Assembly: GCA_019084435.1 (NCBI GenBank)
Contig: JAHRFV010000174.1
Span: 1-14,687 of the forward strand
DNA length: 14,687 nt
Source of the DNA: Dethiosulfatibacter sp.
GTDB taxonomy: Bacteria; Bacillota_A; Clostridia; Tissierellales; Dethiosulfatibacteraceae
Direction: 5' to 3'
Position numbers and translations under genes: made by a program. Shown here piece by piece: positions 7,071 through 14,687 of this stretch. Each line of letters starts with the position of its first letter. Positions within the stretch are counted from its first letter, which is position 1. The notes under the pieces are model-generated. The model ran no database searches, was not told the origin of the DNA, and saw only the letters and a program-made list of their open reading frames with translations.

Positions 7071-7502
7071 TCAATTAATAAGACTTCCATTGACACATTT
7101 ATCACACAGGCCTGATATCAATACTTGGATATCCTTCACTTGGAATCTGTTGAGTTCGGATATGCTCTGTATATTTAGGTTTAGGTGCAGGTCATGTAAC
7201 GCGCCACAACCATTACATTTGAAATGGGCATGTTGACTGAAGTCAGCATCATATCTCACTTCATTACCTTCTATGTGTATTGGTAGAACTACTCCTTTGT
7301 CGACAAACAAGTGGAGTGTGTTATAGACAGTTGTCTTCGACAAGGTTATAAGCTCAGCATTGAGGCGATTGTATATATCATCTGCTGTAGGGTGTGTTTT
7401 ATTGTTTAACAGAAACTGATAAATTTTTACTCTCTGTATGGAAGGCTTAATTGAATGTTCAGATAAAAAATTCTTAATGTCCTCAATAGTATTTGAAATC
7501 AT
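7071..7502 (-). CDS. perR: PerR-type peroxide-sensing Fur-family repressor
   Basis: A 143-residue Fur-family repressor. The winged-helix domain spans about 1-82 and the dimerisation domain 83-143. All five ligands of the peroxide-sensing Fe/Mn site of Bacillus subtilis PerR are present at identical numbers: His37 (THPTADDIY), Asp85 (RYD), His91 and His93 (QHAH), and Asp104 (LHD). The structural zinc site is Cys96/Cys99 and Cys133/Cys136. Asp104 is the residue used to separate PerR from iron-sensing Fur, so I call PerR. A longer frame from 7577 exists, but homology begins with MISNTIEDIKNFL and AAGGAAG lies just before the ATG at 7502. It would repress peroxide-defence genes, perhaps rubrerythrin about 4 kb away. 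It starts after proA and precedes pepT. Confidence 0.93.
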   Translation of the reverse strand: MISNTIEDIKNFLSEHSIKPSIQRVKIYQFLLNNKTHPTADDIYNRLNAELITLSKTTVYNTLHLFVDKGVVLPIHIEGNEVRYDADFSQHAHFKCNGCGALHDLHLNLNIQSISELNRFQVKDIQVLISGLCDKCVNGSLIN

Positions 7503-7547
7503 ATTTTTCTTCCTTAGTTTATTTGTAGTGTTAGGCTTACAGTTTGT

Positions 7548-7577
7548 ATTATAGCATCTATACAGGTCAGTAGACAA
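7548..7577 (-). promoter_or_regulatory. Probable perR promoter
   Basis: On the - strand TTGTCT (7577-7572) is followed after 18 bases by a perfect TATAAT (7553-7548), about 45 bases upstream of the perR ATG. It begins 7 bases after the proA stop, so perR-pepT can be transcribed independently of proBA. A short imperfect dyad, TATAG-N3-CTATA, overlaps the -10 and could be part of an operator, but it does not match the PerR box well. Confidence 0.6.
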
Positions 7578-7583
7578 CTACTT

Positions 7584-8828
7584 TTATCTTATCTGTCCGT
7601 TGCCATAGATGATATATTTGGTTGAAGTAAGTTCTTCAAGCCCCATAGGCCCCCTAGCATGCAATTTCTGTGTACTGATGCCTATTTCCGCTCCAAATCC
7701 AAATTCCTCACCATCCGTAAATCTAGTGGAAGCATTCACATAGACAGCTGCAGCATCTATCTCATTTAGAAATCTTTCCGAATTTGTGTAATTTTCAGTT
7801 ATAATAGCTTCTGAATGTCCTGTTCCATACAAGTTTATATGTTCAATTGCTTCATTGATGTCTTTCACAACTTTTACACCTATAATAAGGTCAAGATACT
7901 CGGTGTGCCAATCTGTTTCATCTGCGATAACAACATCATTATAGATTGCCTTTACTGCCATATCGGCTCTTACTTCCACATCTTTTGCTTTTAATCTGTC
8001 AAGCATTGCAGGTAGGAATTCCTCTGCTATATCCTGGTGAACCAATAATTTTTCGCATGCATTGCATACGCCTGTTCTGCTTGTTTTTGCGTTATCCACT
8101 ATCTTAAGAGCCATGTCAAAATCAGCACTCTTGTCAACATAGATGTGGCAATTCCCGGTTCCAGTTTCAATTACAGGAACTGTGCTGTTTTCTACAACAC
8201 TTTTAATCAGTTCTGCACCACCTCTTGGAATCAGAACGTCCAGAAACTCATTCATCTTCATCAACTCGTAGGCAGATTCTCTAGAAGTATCCTCAACAAT
8301 CTGTGCGATTTCTTTAGGAAGATTCATCTCCTCCAGTGAATTCTGGATTATGTTCATCAGTGCGATATTTGAGTTGATAGCTTCTTTTCCGCCTCGTAGA
8401 ATCACAGAATTTCCAGCTTTAAAGCATAGACCAAAGGCGTCTATTGTGACATTTGGTCTGGACTCATAAATAATGCCGATAACACCGATAGGAACTCTTT
8501 TTTTCCCAATACTTAGTCCATTAGGCAGCTTTTTCATATATAATACTTCTCCTATTGGATCGTTTAGGGCGGCGATGTTTTTAAGCCCTAAAGACATAGA
8601 TAGTATTCTATCTTCAGTAAGTAGTAACCTATCTAGCAAAGAATCCTTCACGCCCTGTTTTCTGGCTTCTTGGACGTCGATGCTGTTACTTTTTAAGATA
8701 TAATTGCTATTCTTTATGAGGTTTTCAGACACCCTCAATAATAGACTGTTTTTTTCATTTGTTGACAGTTTTTGTATTTGAGATTTAGTTTTCTTTGCGT
8801 TTTCTCCCTTAGTTTGTAGCTCTGACAT
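7584..8828 (-). CDS. proA: Gamma-glutamyl phosphate reductase (proline synthesis)
   Basis: A 414-residue cytoplasmic enzyme of the aldehyde dehydrogenase superfamily that reduces gamma-glutamyl phosphate with NADPH to glutamate semialdehyde, the second step to proline. Family motifs are clear: [13 protein letters not shown] at about 117-128, ILRGGKEA at 143-150, [11 protein letters not shown] near 222-232, catalytic Cys255 in [10 protein letters not shown], and the C-terminal signature [20 protein letters not shown] (within about 377-397). The length is the usual one (about 415). The ATG at 8826-8828 has GAGGGGAGA before it and lies inside the end of proB, a 20-base overlap, so the two are translationally coupled. 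No proC is present in the window. Confidence 0.97.
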   Translation of the reverse strand: MSELQTKGENAKKTKSQIQKLSTNEKNSLLLRVSENLIKNSNYILKSNSIDVQEARKQGVKDSLLDRLLLTEDRILSMSLGLKNIAALNDPIGEVLYMKKLPNGLSIGKKRVPIGVIGIIYESRPNVTIDAFGLCFKAGNSVILRGGKEAINSNIALMNIIQNSLEEMNLPKEIAQIVEDTSRESAYELMKMNEFLDVLIPRGGAELIKSVVENSTVPVIETGTGNCHIYVDKSADFDMALKIVDNAKTSRTGVCNACEKLLVHQDIAEEFLPAMLDRLKAKDVEVRADMAVKAIYNDVVIADETDWHTEYLDLIIGVKVVKDINEAIEHINLYGTGHSEAIITENYTNSERFLNEIDAAAVYVNASTRFTDGEEFGFGAEIGISTQKLHARGPMGLEELTSTKYIIYGNGQIR

Positions 8829-9642
8829 ATTCTTCTCCCCTCATTTCAGCGGTACCAAAAAAGGTACCGATTTCTTCGCCCTCAAGTATCGAATAGATAA
8901 TATTTATGTTTTCACCGCTAGCAATGACAGTGTGAATTTCGTTTTTCATCAGGTTTTCTGCAGCTCTGATTTTTGTGAACATGCCACCCGTACCAATAAG
9001 GGAATCTGCTCCGCCAGCAATTTTGTAAGTATCTTGGTCTATTCTACCGACATAAGATATCAGTTTTGCATTAGGATTGATAGAGGGTGCGGATTCATAT
9101 AAACCTTCTATATCAGAAAGCATGATCAACAAATCGGCTTTGACCAAAATAGCAACCATTGAGGAAAGTGTGTCATTATCACCAATTTTGCTGCCTGTTA
9201 TTTCATCTGTTGAAACAGAATCATTCTCATTGGCAATGGGAATAACACCCATATCCAATAATGTAAAGAATGTGTTTTCAACGTTTCTTCTTTTTATTTG
9301 GTCGGTCATAACATCCTCAGTCAATAATAATTGAGCAATAGTCTGGTTATACTCATTGAAGAACTTTTCATAGAACTGCATCAATAGACCTTGACCCACA
9401 GCAGCAACGGCTTGTTTTTCTCTTAATTCTACAGGCTTGCTTTTTAGACCTAGCTTACTCATACCTGCACCGATGGCACCTGAAGAGACTAATACTATTT
9501 CCTTTCCGCTATTTTTAAGATCAGTCAATACTTTAGAAAGCTGTTCTATTTTTTTAAAATTTATTTTCCCGTTTTTATATGTGATTGATGAAGTACCGAT
9601 TTTTATGACAATTCTATTGGCTTTTTTTAGTTCAGATCTCAT
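8809..9642 (-). CDS. proB: Glutamate 5-kinase, short form without PUA domain
   Basis: A 277-residue amino-acid kinase that phosphorylates the gamma-carboxylate of glutamate with ATP, the first and usually proline-inhibited step of proline synthesis. Motifs: KIGTSS at 14-19, [10 protein letters not shown] at 51-60, IANENDSV at 136-143, KIGDNDTLS at 152-160, LSDIEGLY at 175-182 and GTGGMFTK near 217-224. The frame stops after the kinase domain; the roughly 90-residue C-terminal PUA domain of the 367-residue E. coli enzyme is absent. Short forms are common in clostridia and other Firmicutes, so this is not a truncation. The start (ATG 9640-9642) has AAAGGA upstream. It overlaps proA by 20 bases. 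In E. coli, loss of PUA leaves catalysis but alters regulation. Confidence 0.96.
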   Translation of the reverse strand: MRSELKKANRIVIKIGTSSITYKNGKINFKKIEQLSKVLTDLKNSGKEIVLVSSGAIGAGMSKLGLKSKPVELREKQAVAAVGQGLLMQFYEKFFNEYNQTIAQLLLTEDVMTDQIKRRNVENTFFTLLDMGVIPIANENDSVSTDEITGSKIGDNDTLSSMVAILVKADLLIMLSDIEGLYESAPSINPNAKLISYVGRIDQDTYKIAGGADSLIGTGGMFTKIRAAENLMKNEIHTVIASGENINIIYSILEGEEIGTFFGTAEMRGEEYVRATN

Positions 9643-9673
9643 GTGGATTCCTTTCTGTTAATAAATATATGTT

Positions 9674-9702
9674 ATCTTACATCAATCGATGAAAAAATTC
9701 AA
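9674..9702 (-). promoter_or_regulatory. Probable proBA promoter
   Basis: On the - strand TTGAAT (9702-9697) and TAAGAT (9679-9674) are separated by exactly 17 bases and lie about 30 bases before the proB ATG. Each hexamer matches the sigma-A consensus at four or five positions. No T-box, riboswitch or attenuator fits in the short leader. Confidence 0.5.
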
Positions 9703-9709
9703 TCACAAA

Positions 9710-9736
9710 CAAAAAAATAACCGGAAAAGCCGGTTA
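9710..9736 (-). terminator. Rho-independent terminator of the cupin gene
   Basis: On the - strand a seven-pair stem, TAACCGG/CCGGTTA (9736-9730 with 9724-9718), has a five-base loop and is followed by a run of seven T (9717-9711). It lies 40 bases past the cupin stop and separates that gene from proBA, whose promoter lies just beyond it. Confidence 0.88.
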
Positions 9737-9776
9737 CTTATTTGTGGATTTATATCACCTTATGGGTTTTATTCAA

Positions 9777-10106
9777 TTATACTGGTTTTACGTAATTTTG
9801 TGGACTTGGAGATTTTACAACAAAAAACTCCAATATATCATCGTCCTCATTAAAAACATTCATCTTGATATCAAAAGGAATATTTATGATGTTTCCCCGT
9901 TGATACTTAGTAGGAACTTGCTCATTCAGTGAGATAGTTAGTATGCCCCGTACGATAATCATATACACATTGGAGTTGGAATTGTGAACAGGCAAGCCAC
10001 TGTCTTTAGGCAAAATCATATGATTGATATCCGCGTTTCCATCGCTGATAATCCTTTCTATAATTTTCTCTTCTTTAGTTTGATAATCAAATTTTTTCTC
10101 TATCAT
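9777..10106 (-). CDS. Small single-domain cupin protein
   Basis: A 109-residue protein with alternating short beta strands typical of a cupin barrel. The first motif region is G37-LPVH-NSNSNVYMIIVRG54 and the second G71-NIINIPFDIKMNVFN86. Most metal ligands are missing: only His41 remains of the His/Glu set in motif 1, and the usual His of motif 2 is replaced by Met. Metal catalysis is therefore doubtful, and a ligand-binding or structural role is more likely. The ATG at 10104-10106 has a strong GGAGGT site. It is transcribed alone, divergently from the Crp/Fnr gene with 125 bases between, and has its own terminator. Small cupins of this kind are often next to regulators, but I cannot assign a ligand. 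Confidence 0.8.
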   Translation of the reverse strand: MIEKKFDYQTKEEKIIERIISDGNADINHMILPKDSGLPVHNSNSNVYMIIVRGILTISLNEQVPTKYQRGNIINIPFDIKMNVFNEDDDILEFFVVKSPSPQNYVKPV

Positions 10107-10159
10107 TTTTAAACCTCCATTTATAGCAGCATAATTATTATAATGATGTGTAATTAAGC

Positions 10160-10188
10160 TTGCTATATAATGCTAATTATAATATAAT
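10160..10188 (+). promoter_or_regulatory. Probable promoter of Crp/Fnr-exporter operon
   Basis: TTGCTA (10160-10165) and a perfect TATAAT (10183-10188) are 17 bases apart; a second TATAAT overlaps at 10178-10183. Transcription would start near 10195, just before the GTAAC-N4-GTTAC dyad. The region is very A+T-rich, and a divergent TATAAT on the - strand (10142-10137) may serve the cupin gene, though its -35 is poor. Confidence 0.55.
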
Positions 10189-10203
10189 TTGGACATTAAA
10201 ACT

Positions 10204-10217
10204 GTAACAAAAGTTAC
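10204..10217. promoter_or_regulatory. GTAAC-N4-GTTAC dyad, candidate Crp/Fnr-family operator
   Basis: A perfect 5-4-5 palindrome (GTAAC, AAAA, GTTAC) lies 14 bases before the regulator ATG and about 10-23 bases after the predicted transcription start. The spacing fits a Crp/Fnr dimer site, and I recall this motif being assigned to HcpR-like regulators of clostridia. I saw no other copy in the window. The position suggests autorepression. Confidence 0.6.
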
Positions 10218-10231
10218 GAAAAGAGGTTTGT

Positions 10232-10924
10232 ATGTACGAAGTATGGATGGATGTTTTAATGAAAACCGAATTGTTCAAAAATATACCGGAAAATGACCTA
10301 AAATCAATGGTTTATTGTCTGAGCCCGATGGTTAAAGAATATAGAAAAGGCGAGTTGGTCGCAATTGAAGGCCATAAGATAAAAGGAATCGGGCTGCTTC
10401 TCAAAGGAAATCTTACTATTTCCAAAGATGTAATCGATGGGACCAGCCTTATTATGAAAAAAATAGAATCAGGAGACATGTTCGGTGAGATAGCCGCTTT
10501 TGCAGAAAAAGAAGTTTGGCCAGCAACGGTTACAGCACACCAGGATAGTCATGTCATGTTCATACCATCAGAAAGGATTGTTGGACTTTGTCCTACAGGT
10601 TGTATTGGTCACAAGACTCTGCTCAATAATATGTTGAGGATTGTATCTAATAAGGCTATCAATCTAAATGAAAAGATAGAATATTTATCCGTCAGGAGCA
10701 TCAGAGAAAAAATAAGTAAATATTTGATTGCGCAATATAAACAACAAAAAAGCACAACACTGTTTTTAAATATGAATAGAAATGAAATGGCAGATTTTTT
10801 GAATGTTACAAGACCATCTTTATCGAGAGAGATGTCTTATATGAAAGAAGAAGGGTTGATAGATTTCCATAGATCATCAGTCAAAATATTGAATTTGGAA
10901 AGAATAAGCACGTATTTGAACTAA
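10232..10924 (+). CDS. Crp/Fnr-family transcriptional regulator (HcpR-like)
   Basis: A 230-residue regulator. Residues about 10-115 are a cyclic-nucleotide-binding-type beta barrel (KGELVAIEGHKIKGIGLLLKG, then SGDMFGEIAAF at 80-90). A long dimer helix follows at about 126-152, then a winged helix at 153-228 with recognition helix NVTRPSLSRE (191-200) and wing EGLIDFHRSSVKILN. The cAMP-contacting Arg of CRP is not evident, and there is no Fnr-type N-terminal cysteine cluster. Two cysteines, Cys120 and Cys124 in GLCPTGC, lie between barrel and dimer helix, a pattern seen in clostridial members; they might bind metal or haem or sense redox state. The ATG at 10232 has GAGGT at 10223-10227. The gene is 30 bases upstream of the exporter pair, so it probably controls itself and the exporter through the dyad at 10204-10217. 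HcpR identity is tentative. Confidence 0.85.
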   Translation: MYEVWMDVLMKTELFKNIPENDLKSMVYCLSPMVKEYRKGELVAIEGHKIKGIGLLLKGNLTISKDVIDGTSLIMKKIESGDMFGEIAAFAEKEVWPATVTAHQDSHVMFIPSERIVGLCPTGCIGHKTLLNNMLRIVSNKAINLNEKIEYLSVRSIREKISKYLIAQYKQQKSTTLFLNMNRNEMADFLNVTRPSLSREMSYMKEEGLIDFHRSSVKILNLERISTYLN

Positions 10925-10954
10925 ATAACTTATCAAAACATACCAGGAGATTTT

Positions 10955-12682
10955 ATGATACGACTTTTAAAGCAAATGAAGAAATATAAATATCAGGTTT
11001 TAATCGTTATCGTTTTAACCTTTATTCAGGTAATAGCGGAACTATATTTGCCCAAGCTAATGGCTGACATAGTCAATATAGGCATTAAGAATCAGGACAT
11101 CAGTTTCATTCTAAGAATTGGGATTATCATGCTCATCATTACTTTTCTTGGAACGGTAGCGGCTGTTTTTAAAATGTATGTCAGTGCTATCGCAAGCTCG
11201 TCTTTCATCAAGGATTTGAGAGAAAAACTGTTCAAAAAAATCCAGGCCTTTTCGCCTGGGGAATTCGATGAAATAGGTACATCTTCTTTGATTACACGAA
11301 CTACAAATGATATCACACAGATACAAAATGTTGTCATTATGGGTTTGAGGATGATGGTCAGAGCACCATTGATGGCTGTTGGAGGAATCCTGATGGCAGT
11401 ATCTCAAAATTCTGGACTATCTATGATACTATTGGTAGTTGTTGTGATTCTCGGTGTTATAATAGGTATTCTGGCTAAGATCACAATGCCTCTCTTTAAA
11501 ATGCTGCAAACAAAAACAGATAATCTGAACCGGGTATTGCGTGAAAGCTTGACAGGTGTTCGTGTTATAAGAGCGTTTAATCGTACAGAGTATGAAAAAG
11601 AGAAGTTCGATGTATCCAATAAGGACCTGACCGATACATCGTTAAGGGTAAGCAAGATGATGATTACCATAATGCCTTTGATTATGCTGCTTTTAAATGT
11701 TACAAATATTGCATTGATATGGTTTGGGGCGATAAGGATTGATGCGGGAACTTTCCTGATTGGTGATCTGATGGCGTTTATACAATATGCGATGCTGATT
11801 CTATTTTCAGTAATCATGATGACGATGATATTCATCATGATACCGCGAGCGTCTGCCTCGGCTCAAAGAATCATTGAAATACTCGATATGGAAAGCAGGA
11901 TCCAAGATCCGGAAAATCCCACAACTTCCGATAAAGGCAAAGGGTTGATAGAATTCAGAGATGTATGCTTCAAGTTTGCTGGAGCAGAAGAAAATGCTCT
12001 ATCACATATTTCATTTCAATCCAATCCCGGCGAAGTGACCGCAATAATAGGCAGTACAGGTTCAGGCAAGTCGACCTTGATCAATATGATTCCAAGGTTC
12101 TTTGATCCTTGTGATGGAAGCATATTAATTAATGGAATAGATATCAGAGAAATGACACAAAGCGACCTAAGAGATAGGATAGGGTTAGTCCCACAGAAAG
12201 CATTGTTGTTTTCCGGAACGGTAAAAGAGAATTTGGTTTTCGGAGACGACTCGTTAGAAATGGATAGGGTTATGGAAGTGGCGGAGATATCACAATCCAA
12301 AGAGTTTATAGACGACATGGATCTACAATATGAATCCGTAATCTCTCAGGGCGGAACCAACATTTCTGGAGGGCAGAAACAGAGATTGTCCATCGCTAGA
12401 GCATTGGCTTCGAAGAGAGATATCTATATATTTGATGACAGCTTTTCTGCATTGGACTTTAAGACTGATGCTAAGTTAAGAGCTGCTTTAGCGTCAGAAA
12501 TCAAGGATTCAACAGTCATTATAGTGTCTCAAAGAGTTAACACCATAATGAATGCTGACAGAATAATTGTACTTGAAAAGGGCGAAATGGTAGGAATGGG
12601 TAGGCATAAGGATTTAATGGAAACCAATCAGGTATATCGGGATATCCTATTATCACAAATGTCTGAGGAGGAATCCGCATGA
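10955..12682 (+). CDS. ABC exporter half-transporter, degenerate ATP site subunit
   Basis: A 575-residue fusion of a six-helix exporter membrane domain (about 12-300) and an ATPase domain (about 325-565). Walker A is GSTGSGKST at 366-374 and the signature ISGGQ at 470-474 is good. The catalytic Glu after Walker B is Asp (IFDDSFSALD, Asp495) and the switch His is Gln (VSQR, Gln526). These are the changes found in the short chain of heterodimeric exporters such as TM287, BmrC and LmrC, whose own Walker site binds but barely hydrolyses ATP. The start has AGGAGA upstream. Its stop overlaps the next ATG by four bases (ATGA), so the two chains are coupled and surely form one transporter in the cytoplasmic membrane. 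Substrates are probably drugs, lipids or peptides and cannot be read from sequence. Confidence 0.95.
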   Translation: MIRLLKQMKKYKYQVLIVIVLTFIQVIAELYLPKLMADIVNIGIKNQDISFILRIGIIMLIITFLGTVAAVFKMYVSAIASSSFIKDLREKLFKKIQAFSPGEFDEIGTSSLITRTTNDITQIQNVVIMGLRMMVRAPLMAVGGILMAVSQNSGLSMILLVVVVILGVIIGILAKITMPLFKMLQTKTDNLNRVLRESLTGVRVIRAFNRTEYEKEKFDVSNKDLTDTSLRVSKMMITIMPLIMLLLNVTNIALIWFGAIRIDAGTFLIGDLMAFIQYAMLILFSVIMMTMIFIMIPRASASAQRIIEILDMESRIQDPENPTTSDKGKGLIEFRDVCFKFAGAEENALSHISFQSNPGEVTAIIGSTGSGKSTLINMIPRFFDPCDGSILINGIDIREMTQSDLRDRIGLVPQKALLFSGTVKENLVFGDDSLEMDRVMEVAEISQSKEFIDDMDLQYESVISQGGTNISGGQKQRLSIARALASKRDIYIFDDSFSALDFKTDAKLRAALASEIKDSTVIIVSQRVNTIMNADRIIVLEKGEMVGMGRHKDLMETNQVYRDILLSQMSEEESA

Positions 12683-14541
12683 GAGATGATAAAGACAGCA
12701 AAGTAAACAGACATAGCTTTAATGCAAGGAGAGGACCTGGTGCCATAGCAGTACCAGCTGAAAAGGCTAAAGATTTCAAAGGAACATTGAAAAGACTTGG
12801 CAGATATTTGAAGCCTCACAGAGGACCTATTGTGCTTTCGTTTCTTATGGCTTGCTTTGGTACGGTATTCAGTATTTTCGGACCAAAGGTGATGGGAATG
12901 GCAACTGATAGCATCTACGATGTTGTTGTTGAAAGACTGCAAGGCAATATTGTTCCCATGGACTATCTTTACTTGAGAAACATTTTGGCATTACTAGCGG
13001 GATTGTATATACTTTTTTCAGTGTTTACATACCTGATGCAATTTCTGATGGTCAATATAGCTCAAAAAACAGTATATAATATGAGAAAGGAAGTGAGTGA
13101 AAAGCTGACAAGACTTCCTTTGCGTTATTTTGATACCAACACTCATGGAGAAATACTCAGCAGAGTCACAAATGACATAGATAACATCAGCAATACTCTA
13201 CAACAGAGTCTAAATCAAATGATCACCTCTATTGTGTCAATGGTAGGTATCATCATTATGATGTTGACTATTAATTGGATGTTGACATTGGTGACTTTAG
13301 TGACTTTACCTTTGAGCGTGTTTATAACAAGTCTTATCGCCAAAAAATCACAAAAGCATTTCAAAGACCAACAAAAAACTCTTGGTATGTTGAATGGCCA
13401 TATAGAGGAGATGTATACAGGACATAAAGTGGTAAAAGCCTTTAATTATGAGGGAAAATCTCAGCAAGAGTTTGATAGGTTAAATGAAAAGCTTTATTAT
13501 TCAAGCTCTATGGCGCAGTTCATTTCGGGAACAATCATGCCGCTGATGACATTTGTAGGGAACTTGGGATATGTTATTGTCGCTGCTGTAGGAAGCATAT
13601 TTGTTTCTGGTGGAACCTTGACACTTGGCAGTATTCAGGCGTTTATTCAATACTCCAGGAACTTTAGTCAACCAATCATTCAGATTGCCAATATCGCCAA
13701 TGTCATACAATCTACCATAGCATCAGCGGAACGGGTTTTCGAGGTGCTTGATGAAGAAGAAGAAATTCCGGAAAGCTCAAATCTGGAAATACAAAAGGTA
13801 AATGGGCGTGTGACTTTTGAGCATGTCAGATTCAGCTATGACAGCAACAAGGAACTTATAAGGGATCTCAATATCAATGTTCAATCTGGACAGACTGTTG
13901 CAATAGTAGGGCCAACAGGAGCAGGTAAAACGACATTGGTAAATCTATTGATGAGATTCTATGATATTCAGGGCGGAAAGATCACAATAGATGGACACGA
14001 GACGAGAGAACTCTCGAAGATAAGCGTCAGGAATTTGTTTGGGATGGTGCTACAAGACACATGGTTGTTTAAAGGAACCATAAGAGACAACATAGCCTAT
14101 GGGAGGTTGGGTGCCTCAGAGTGCGATGTGATAGAGGCTGCCAAAACAGCCTACGCTGATCATTTTATCAGAACACTCCCAGATGGATACGATACTATAT
14201 TGAACGAAGAAGCTGATAATATCTCTCAGGGACAAAAGCAGCTTCTAACCATAGCACGAGCGATATTGGCCAATCCACAGATTCTGATACTAGATGAAGC
14301 GACCAGTTCGGTAGATACCAGAACAGAAAAATATATTCAAAAGGCCGCAGAAAGGCTGATGAAGGGTAGAACCAACTTTGTCATCGCTCATAGATTATCC
14401 ACCATAGTGGATGCTGATCTGATACTGGTCATGAATGATGGCGATATCATAGAGCAGGGCAATCATCTGGAGCTGATGTTGAAAAAAGGCTTTTACCATG
14501 AATTATACAGCAGTCAATTTTTAGTCAAACAGGCTGAATAA
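12679..14541 (+). CDS. ABC exporter half-transporter, catalytic site subunit
   Basis: A 620-residue partner of the preceding chain. A roughly 40-residue basic cytoplasmic N-terminus contains RRGPGAIAVPAEKAKDFKGT, a feature of the longer chain in heterodimeric exporters. It is followed by six membrane helices (about 50-345) and an ATPase domain (about 370-610). Walker A is GPTGAGKT at 411-418, Walker B ends in a proper Glu (LILDEATSS, Glu540), and the switch His is present (IAHR, His571). Its signature is altered to ISQGQ (515-519). Because each ATP site pairs one chain's Walker motifs with the other's signature, the altered signature belongs to the same degenerate site as Asp495/Gln526 of the first chain, leaving one fully canonical site. 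I see no clear terminator in the 146 bases after the stop. Confidence 0.95.
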   Translation: MRDDKDSKVNRHSFNARRGPGAIAVPAEKAKDFKGTLKRLGRYLKPHRGPIVLSFLMACFGTVFSIFGPKVMGMATDSIYDVVVERLQGNIVPMDYLYLRNILALLAGLYILFSVFTYLMQFLMVNIAQKTVYNMRKEVSEKLTRLPLRYFDTNTHGEILSRVTNDIDNISNTLQQSLNQMITSIVSMVGIIIMMLTINWMLTLVTLVTLPLSVFITSLIAKKSQKHFKDQQKTLGMLNGHIEEMYTGHKVVKAFNYEGKSQQEFDRLNEKLYYSSSMAQFISGTIMPLMTFVGNLGYVIVAAVGSIFVSGGTLTLGSIQAFIQYSRNFSQPIIQIANIANVIQSTIASAERVFEVLDEEEEIPESSNLEIQKVNGRVTFEHVRFSYDSNKELIRDLNINVQSGQTVAIVGPTGAGKTTLVNLLMRFYDIQGGKITIDGHETRELSKISVRNLFGMVLQDTWLFKGTIRDNIAYGRLGASECDVIEAAKTAYADHFIRTLPDGYDTILNEEADNISQGQKQLLTIARAILANPQILILDEATSSVDTRTEKYIQKAAERLMKGRTNFVIAHRLSTIVDADLILVMNDGDIIEQGNHLELMLKKGFYHELYSSQFLVKQAE

Positions 14542-14687
14542 TAATAGGGTGAATTGAAATAGTAAACGCAAGTAAAGGGTAAAAAGGCTGGAATAATCAA
14601 AAACCATTGATATTCATTGGATAGAAGATTAGTTTAAGGTAGAATTTTACTCAAAATAGAGGTAAAATAAAGCAGATAGCAGACATA

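Noticed and set aside
7503..7577. 25-residue N-terminal extension of PerR
   Set aside because: It would cover the promoter, and its sequence is unlike the family; the ATG at 7502 gives exact PerR numbering.
11242..11259. CCAGGC/GCCTGG hairpin inside the first ABC gene
   Set aside because: A six-pair stem within coding sequence, without a T-run, is easily explained by chance codon use.
11404..11838. 144-codon - strand frame inside the ABC membrane domain
   Set aside because: It is antisense to a strongly supported gene; long antisense frames are common opposite hydrophobic coding sequence.
14644..14668. ATTTTAC/GTAAAAT inverted repeat after the exporter operon
   Set aside because: It is a seven-pair A+T-rich stem with an 11-base loop and no T-run; too weak to call a terminator or operator.

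Overview
The window looks like chromosomal DNA from a low-GC, strictly anaerobic Firmicute, most likely class Clostridia. The A+T-rich codon use, strong GGAGG-type ribosome binding sites, rubrerythrin, a PerR-type Fur protein and a clostridial-style Crp/Fnr regulator support this. I cannot place it to genus from sequence alone. Coding density is high. No stretch over 300 bases lacks a gene, and I see no rRNA, tRNA, CRISPR array, transposase or phage gene.

Left block, + strand, 108-5814. The first 111 bases are an inverted, imperfect copy of bases 139-249 and look like a fold-back joined to the end of a truncated DUF1295 (steroid 5-alpha-reductase-like) gene. Then come a small DUF1475-like membrane protein, a small winged-helix protein whose reading frame overlaps the next gene by 53 bases, and a DUF853/HerA-like ATPase. 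Rubrerythrin follows, then a hairpin. After it is a compact operon of a PII-like protein, a CPA2-type cation/proton antiporter (ATGA overlap) and a GNAT-like protein. The block ends in a bidirectional terminator.

Middle block, - strand, 10106 down to 5826. A short cupin protein has its own terminator. Then proB-proA (20-base overlap) make the first two proline-synthesis steps, followed by perR with a likely promoter of its own and pepT (tripeptidase). PerR carries all five peroxide-sensing metal ligands at the same numbering as Bacillus subtilis PerR. Rubrerythrin is a plausible PerR-regulated detoxification enzyme, but I found no clear PerR box in front of it.

Right block, + strand, 10232-14541. 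A Crp/Fnr-family regulator lies divergent from the cupin gene, with a perfect GTAAC-N4-GTTAC dyad in its leader. It is followed after 30 bases by two overlapping ABC exporter half-transporters. These form an asymmetric heterodimer: one ATP site is degenerate and the other canonical. The last 146 bases (14542-14687) hold no gene and no convincing terminator.

Most interesting points: the PII-like/antiporter pair with an unusual Asp-Asn motif, the self-contained regulator-dyad-exporter module, the overlapping small winged-helix gene, and the fold-back at the left edge, which is probably an artefact.
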